Source: Heterotrichella gracilis | Taxonomy: Eukaryota; Sar; Xanthophyceae; Tribonematales; Xanthonemataceae | Assembly: GCA_032358255.1 (NCBI GenBank) | Contig: JAULBX010023185.1 | Location: 1 to 64,000 of the forward strand | Reading direction: 5' to 3' | Length of the DNA: 64,000 bases | Shown: positions 59,401-64,000 of the stretch, one piece after another | How the letters are laid out: each line of letters opens with the position of its first letter | Position numbering within the stretch: the stretch's first letter is position 1 | Notes under the pieces: generated by a model | Databases searched by the model: none | The model's input: the letters and a program-made list of their open reading frames with translations, nothing else | Told to the model about the DNA's origin: nothing | Program-made: the position numbers and the translations under genes

Positions 59401-60183
59401 AGCTGTGCGCACCGGCACCGCCATTCATGACCAGGCAGGGTTCATTGGGGAAGGGGCCGACCAGGCTGGGGAGGAGCAAAAAGGAAACGGGGAGGTCGAC
59501 CCGCAGGCAGCGGAGCACCAGTATGCTGCTGAGCTGGCCAAGGAGATCAAGGTGGGTGGTGCATGGGCCGCTGCACTTGTATGTGAGTCGAGGTTTGTGT
59601 GTGAGGGGGATGGAGGTTGGGACCCGGGAGGTATCCTGGTTGGAGGTCAGTGCCTCCACACCTGGCCACCTTTGCATAGTACTCCAGTGGCTACCCAGTG
59701 GGATGGCCACCCTTGCTCACAGCTTTGGCAGTCAGTAAAGCTATCATACAATTCGCTTTTGTATTCTGCCAAATGGTTTGTCATTCTTGCCCTGCTGGCG
59801 GCCAGTGCATGTGTATCGGTGTTGGCTGGAGAGGCCTTTCCACATGTGATTGCAACCCAGGCAATGACCATCCCACAGTTGACTGCAACCGGGACAATGA
59901 CCATCCCTCACACCCTTTCTCCTCCCCCCTGCAGGCGGCACAAGGGGAGGAAATCGACGACGACGACACACCCACCACTGCCGCCGCCCCCTCCGCAGCC
60001 ACAGCCCCCTCCACCACCACCACCGGCGCCAAGCCGAACGAGGAGGAGCACATGTCCTCCATCATGCTCACCCGCAAGAACAAGCGCCTGTTTGAGAGCC
60101 TGCAGCGCAAGGAGGAGGCCAAGAAGGCGCGCGTGCAGGAGCTCAAAAACAAGGCCAAGGCGGGCAAGAAGGGGAAGCAATAG
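53458..60183 (+). CDS. PES1: Pescadillo / NOP7 ribosome biogenesis protein
   Basis: Twelve exons: 53458-53478, 53758-53837, 54018-54146, 54593-54712, 55567-55711, 56031-56162, 56785-57006, 57248-57379, 57981-58313, 58586-58795, 59390-59551, 59935-60183; 644 aa. Exon 1 codes only seven residues (MGRRKKK) in an ideal GCAGCCATGG context. Pescadillo, with BOP1 and WDR12 (PeBoW), is needed for 27S/32S pre-rRNA processing and 60S assembly in the nucleolus. The Pescadillo_N domain covers residues 8-270: [113 protein letters not shown] domain lies at about 400-490 ([16 protein letters not shown] ... [10 protein letters not shown]). Between them is an acidic DSDSESGDE stretch. The C terminus is charged and ends in a Lys-rich nuclear signal ([12 protein letters not shown]). 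Confidence 0.96.
54186..54222 (+). repeat. Exon echo (Pescadillo exon 3 end)
   Basis: Copy of the last about 30 bases of exon 3 (GCACGAGCCGCTGCTGA-; true 54120-54150), after CCCTAAA motifs. Confidence 0.9.
54757..54797 (+). repeat. Exon echo (Pescadillo exon 4 end)
   Basis: Degraded copy of the exon 4 end and donor region (ACATACAGACTGGACCACCTGG; true 54678-54720). Confidence 0.75.
55009..55180. repeat. Intronic duplicate pair in Pescadillo intron 4
   Basis: GGGGCCTGAGGGCAGGGCAA GCCGTGCAC-AGCC occurs at about 55014-55045 and 55138-55170. The source is not a neighbouring exon that I can find. Confidence 0.8.
55261..55364 (-). mobile_element. MITE-like element, copy 2
   Basis: Inverted copy of 50007-50110, also 104 bp with GTCGCTGGGC / GCCCAGCGAC ends, in Pescadillo intron 4. 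A CA microsatellite starts five bases after it. Confidence 0.82.
55369..55392. repeat. (CA)n microsatellite
   Basis: About twelve CA units directly beside MITE-like copy 2. Confidence 0.9.
56695..56748 (+). repeat. Exon echo (Pescadillo exon 7 start)
   Basis: TGCAG acceptor followed by GACGTGGACTACAAGGTCA, a copy of the exon 7 start (true 56781-56810), 80 bp upstream of it. Confidence 0.93.
58352..58392 (+). repeat. Exon echo (Pescadillo exon 9 end)
   Basis: Copy of CAGGAGCACGACGAGG-GATCAC from the end of exon 9 (true 58283-58315), following TTAGGGTTT motifs. Confidence 0.9.
58831..58877 (+). repeat. Exon echo (Pescadillo exon 10 end)
   Basis: Copy of the last about 40 bases of exon 10 with donor GGTAAGG (true 58756-58801), after TTTAGGG motifs. 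Confidence 0.92.
59073..59108 (+). repeat. Exon echo (Pescadillo exon 11 start)
   Basis: Acceptor and first about 20 bases of exon 11 (GGAGGC-GCAGCAGCTGTG-GCACCGG; true 59372-59415) copied 300 bp upstream. Confidence 0.9.
59136..59159. repeat. (TAAG)n microsatellite
   Basis: About five TAAG units in Pescadillo intron 10. Confidence 0.8.
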
Positions 60184-61266
60184 TGCTGCTCCTGTGGGAG
60201 TAGACCTTGATTAATGCCGCAATGTTTTTGCCATCTGCGCAGCGCTGATCTTTGTCAGTGATCAATAATGTGATAGGTGCAATGTATATGGGCAGGACTA
60301 GGGTCTGAACCCCTCAGCGTAGGCTAAGCGTAGCCTACACGTGGGTAGCCTACAAGCCCCTCCTGGATGGAGCGAAGGTCCATCGTGAACAGATTTACCC
60401 TAGCAATCATCATTGTTATCACCGACCAGGCTTTGCGACCGCACACACACAAGCTCGCACGCAGGTACAACAGCAGTTCGAGAAAAAGATTGTTGAAAGA
60501 TAACGCACTGTGACACTCCACGCGCTACCTCCATCCTTTTCTCGTTTTCGCCTGCTTCATTCAGCCCAAAAACATCCCAAGCGGCGGAAACGGCGGCCCA
60601 ATACGCACTGCCAGATGCCTGCGGCTACCCCGCCGGCCAGTATGTAGTACCCCCTGTCCCGGACTGCCGCCCTAGACCCTTTTGGGCTCCCGTTACAATG
60701 ACTACTAGTGTGAGAGTCAGTCACGATGATAACTTTTATTGCTATTCGCTTGATTTACAGTATACTCGGGCCTCAATAGCTTGAACTTGGTGCCGTGGCG
60801 ACGATCAATGCCACATTTGTGAGGAAACAACTGCAGCAGCAAGTGTTGCCCCGCATTATTAAGGGGTAGAAAGAAAGAAAGGGGACGCACAAGGCGGACT
60901 CCGAGTTTAGGGGCCACGGCTCGCACCAGGGCACCGACCAGCCAGAACGGTATGAGACAGAAAACTCCCTTGAGTGAAAAGGGGCATGCAGTGCTGAATC
61001 ATTGTATACTGATGCAGCGCTGCCTGGCCCAGCGCTAAGTGCCACGCTGGAGTCCCTGGATTCCAAAGGAGGCACTTCAGCTGGGCAAGCATGGAATGTT
61101 GGCATTACATTCCCAATTTGGGTCATTCATACTGGAACAAGCCTGCAATTGTTATAACAGCTCTACAGCGCACAGCCACAGATGGCATGATGAGATGATC
61201 TACATCCAATGAATGCTGTGTTGTTATAATCGCTGCATTAATATGATCAGATTCCATCAGGTTGGA
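60184..61266. other. Spacer between converging genes
   Basis: 1.08 kb holding the 3' UTRs of Pescadillo and serine acetyltransferase. It includes dispersed repeat copy 2 at 60870-60960, resembling 41075-41160. Confidence 0.6.
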
Positions 61267-64000
61267 TCAGATCCAGTACTCCGGGTCATCCTTCTTGGGC
61301 CACTTCCACTCCGCTGTGCGATCATCCGTCACGTACTCAATCGAGTCGGTGGCCGAAGGCTCGGAATCCGATGAGTCCTGTGCGGGTGAGGACAATGCGC
61401 CTGCGCCCACCGGCTGGGGGGCGGGGGTGGGGTTGGGGGAGGGGGGTGGCGCCTTGGCTGTGCTCCTGCTGCTGCTGCTGCTGGTGGTGGTGGTGGTGGG
61501 TGGGGTGGGGGCTGGGGAGGGGTGCGCTTTGGCTGTGCTCCCACTGCTGCTGGCGGTGGTGGGGCTGGTGGTGGAGGGTGCTGGGGAGGGGGATGCTTTG
61601 TCCGTGCCCTTGTCGCTGGTGGGTGTGGTGCTTGTGCTGCTGGTGCTGGTGGTGGGTGTGGCGGTGATAGAGGTGGGTGTGGTGGGTGCGGCAGCTGCAC
61701 CATTCCCCGCCACGCTCCTAAATGACACCACCCCATTGACAACCCCTCCCACAGGAGGCTTCCCCACCTTGTCTGGCCCCCGATGCCCTCCCTCCGCACT
61801 GCTGCTGACAGTATCGTCACTCCCCCCTGGGGCCCAGCTCACGCCCTCCCCGTCAATCGAGCCCACCGCCACCCCTTGGGACTCGGCTTGTGGCGGCGGC
61901 GGTGGTGGAGAGGGGGTTTCTGTGGTTGGCTGCGCAGGGACCGCCTCGGTGGTTGAGCAGAAATCGCTGTCCTTGTACTTGAGATCCTTGAGCCATTGCT
62001 GCATGTTGAGGGCGGGGGCGCCTGCACGGTGGGGGTTTAGGGATTAGGGTTGGGGTTTTCTTAGGGTTTGGGGTTGAGGGTGGTTGAGCAGGAGTCGCTG
62101 TCTTTGTACTTAGAGGTCCTTGAGCAACTGCTGCATGTTGAGGGCGGGGGCGCCTGCGCGGTGGTGGGAGCAGCGTTTAGGGTTAAGGTTTGGGGAAGTT
62201 CCAAGCCTCGAGGGCCAATGAACCCTCATGCACACACTGTGCAGCCGCCCGGCCCGGCACTCCCACCACCCACCATCCACCCCGGGCACACACTCCTTTC
62301 CCCCTATACACCACTGCGGAGAATGGCCATGATACTACACCATGGCATTTTGAGCTCCGCACCTGTGATTTTCCCGATCTCCTTTGCGGGCGAGCCAGCC
62401 ACCATGGTGCGCGGGGGCACCGCCTTGAGCACCAGCGACCCCGCCGCCACCTGCGCCCCCCTGCCCACAATGATGTTACCCAGGATGGTTGCTGAAGCCC
62501 CGATGAGGACCCCGTCGCTGATTTTGGGGTGCCGGTCGCCTGTCTCCTTGCCGGTGCCTGCAAAAGGAATCCCAATTAAAAAAGAGAATAGAAAGTGACA
62601 TTTACAATCACTAAATCACAAAAACAATAGAATAAGAGTAAAAAGTGACATTTAAAACTAAAAAATATAAACATTACAATCCCGCCCCGTCGCTGATCTT
62701 GGGGTGCCCGTCGCCCGTCGCCCGTACCTGGGGGAGCAATAACGATTGGCAATGAACAACTAGAAGATGATATTTACATCAATATGAAAGATAGCTCCAT
62801 TGCTGAGCTTGGGGTGCCTGGCTGGGTGGAGGTTGGATGGCAGGTGCAGCAGAAAACCTTCTAATTGCCTGTACACGATACAAGAACAGAATGGCCCTGC
62901 CAATGCGCGCAACCGGGTGTGGGTCCACCGCAAGGACCCCGGTCACCCTTGTCTACCATTAGGGCTTAGGGTTCTGGGACTAGGGTTTAGGGTTTAAGGG
63001 TTTCAAGTCAGGACGCACCTCCCAGCGTGACGTTCTGCAGCATCGACACGTCGTTCCCGATCACCGCCGTCTCCCCAATCACCACCCCCGTGCCGTGGTC
63101 CAGTAGAATGCCCCTGCCGATGCGCGCCGCAGGGTGTATATCAACCGCAAACACCGATCTCACCCAGCTCTACCAGTAGGGTTTTGATACCAGGGTTTAG
63201 GGTTTAGGGTACGGTCGGGACGCACCTCCCAGCGTGACGTTCTGCAGTATCGACACGTCGTTCCCGATCACCGCTGTCTCCCCGATCACCACCCCCGTGC
63301 CGTGATCCAGTAGAATGCCCCTGCCGATGCGCGCCGCGGGGTGGATGTCCACAGCAAACACCGAGCTCACCCTGCTCTGCAGCGCCATGGCCATCACCCG
63401 CTGCCCCCGGTGCCACAGCGCGTGCGCGATGCGGTGCGCCTGTATGGCCTGGAAGCCCTTGTAGTAGAGCAGCGCGGCGCTGAAGGAGTTGCAGGCGGGG
63501 TCCTGCGGGGTAGGGTTGCAGGTAAGGGTTTAGGGTTTAGGGTTTAACATTTAGGGCGGAGAAGGATTTGCAGGCGGGGTCCAGATTTTACGGTTTCAGG
63601 TTTTGGGGTTTTAGGGATGCGGTGCGCCTGGATGGCTTGGAAGCCCTTGTAGTAGAGGAGCGCGGCGGAGAAGGAGTTGCAGGCAGGGTCCTGCGGTGCA
63701 GTGTTTTAGGGTTTAGGGTTAAGGGTTTTTGGGATGCAGGGCGCCTGGTTGCCTTGAAGCCCTTGTAGAGTTGTCGGTTAGGGTTTAGAGGTGAGAATGA
63801 GTTTAGGGTTTAGGGTTTAGGGTTTAGGATTTGGGGTGGAAGAGGAGTCTGCAGGGAAGGGGTGAAAGTGGCGATTGCTGGTATGCAGCGTGGCGGTGTG
63901 ACTAAAGTGGCAGTGGTTGTGGTGGTGTGGTGCAGTTGCTGTAGTGGCAGGGTGGGTGCAGAGGTGGTTTGTGTGTACTCACCCGCTCCTTGACTGCCGC
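61267..64000 (-). CDS. SAT: Serine O-acetyltransferase (5' end beyond window)
   Basis: Visible exons: 64000-63983 (partial), 63502-63226, 62557-62363, 62021-61267; in phase. The enzyme acetylates serine with acetyl-CoA to O-acetylserine, the carbon skeleton for cysteine. Exon order: AVKER joined to [34 protein letters not shown]; left-handed beta-helix with [20 protein letters not shown] (catalytic His/Asp), [35 protein letters not shown] (active-site His), [20 protein letters not shown] and [11 protein letters not shown]. Beyond the catalytic domain the protein continues for about 240 residues rich in Ser, Thr, Pro, Ala, then ends [14 protein letters not shown]. Plant SATs end in a short peptide with a terminal Ile that docks into O-acetylserine sulfhydrylase; here that kind of ending is kept behind a long insert. 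Every visible intron has exon echoes. Confidence 0.94.
61420..61690 (-). repeat. Low-complexity Ser/Thr/Pro coding repeats
   Basis: GCT/GGT/GTG-rich trinucleotide tracts encoding poly-Ser and Thr/Pro runs in the serine acetyltransferase tail. Confidence 0.85.
62073..62164 (-). repeat. Exon echo (SAT last exon start)
   Basis: About 80-base copy of the acceptor and start of the last exon (true 61947-62027), about 90% alike by eye with small indels that break the frame. Confidence 0.93.
62580..62690. repeat. AT-rich tandem duplication in SAT intron
   Basis: AGAATA-AAAGTGACATTTA units occur twice (about 62583-62605 and 62630-62655) in an AT-rich segment. Confidence 0.7.
63010..63172 (-). repeat. 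Long exon echo (SAT exon 2 of the window, 3' half)
   Basis: About 150 bases matching 63216-63372 (donor plus beta-helix codons) with few changes. A further, worse copy lies at about 62893-62945. TTTAGGG motifs separate copy and exon. Confidence 0.95.
63552..63768 (-). repeat. Three exon echoes (SAT exon 2 of the window, 5' part)
   Basis: Copies of the exon start and acceptor (GCGGAGAAGGAGTTGCAGGC-GGGTCCTGCGG; true 63427-63510) at about 63552-63582, 63613-63694 and 63732-63768. Each is followed by TTTAGGG motifs. Confidence 0.93.
63800..63829. repeat. (TTTAGGG)4 telomere-like tract
   Basis: Four consecutive GTTTAGG units, the longest plant-type telomere-like tract in the window, in a serine acetyltransferase intron. 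Confidence 0.9.

Noticed and set aside
59908-60180. Gly-rich minus-strand frame opposite Pescadillo's last exon
   Set aside because: Antisense shadow of the Thr/Pro- and Lys-rich coding exon.
1-64000. CRISPR arrays, bacterial operons or phage modules
   Set aside because: None seen; repeats are irregular intronic copies and the genes are eukaryotic and intron-containing.

Overview
The window is nuclear DNA from a green alga (Chlorophyta, most likely a chlamydomonadalean relative; species not determined). Reasons: intron-rich genes with GT-AG borders, a plant-type chloroplast ATP-phosphofructokinase, Ser-Pro-rich cell-wall type proteins (pherophorin-like linkers), and many short plant-type telomere-like motifs (TTTAGGG/CCCTAAA) scattered through introns and spacers. 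The first 54 bases are a pure G run, probably an assembly or sequencing edge.

Layout: (1) 376-6247, minus, a bromodomain + RFTS + DDT chromatin protein running off the left end; (2) 6729-11279, plus, plastid ATP-phosphofructokinase, divergent from gene 1 across a 0.5 kb shared promoter; (3) 13309-18010, plus, a secreted trypsin-like protease with proline-rich spacers and three cysteine modules; (4) 18735-27724, minus, a tandem array of three rhomboid protease genes, of which the middle one is a clear pseudogene; (5) 28063-33663, plus, an RBBP6/Mpe1-like DWNN protein with a zinc knuckle, no visible RING, and an RS/KE-rich tail; (6) 35022-39151, minus, a secreted beta-helix (pectate-lyase-like) wall protein; (7) 43869-45988, plus, an E2F transcription factor with one GC-AG intron; (8) 48139-52961, minus, an Oxa1/YidC insertase with a mitochondrial-type presequence; (9) 53458-60183, plus, Pescadillo/NOP7, divergent from gene 8; (10) 61267-64000, minus, serine O-acetyltransferase, 5' end beyond the right edge. 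Exon phases were checked through every junction; those of genes 1-3 and 5-10 and of the first rhomboid copy close cleanly.

The genes do not form a pathway; they are ordinary nuclear housekeeping and cell-wall genes. The most striking feature is structural. In at least seven of the ten loci, introns carry one or more imperfect direct copies ('exon echoes') of the end of the neighbouring exon together with its splice site, usually lying next to TTTAGGG-like motifs. The Oxa1, serine acetyltransferase and Pescadillo genes are saturated with them. A 104-bp MITE-like element with perfect 10-bp terminal inverted repeats occurs twice, in opposite orientation, in the Oxa1 and Pescadillo introns.
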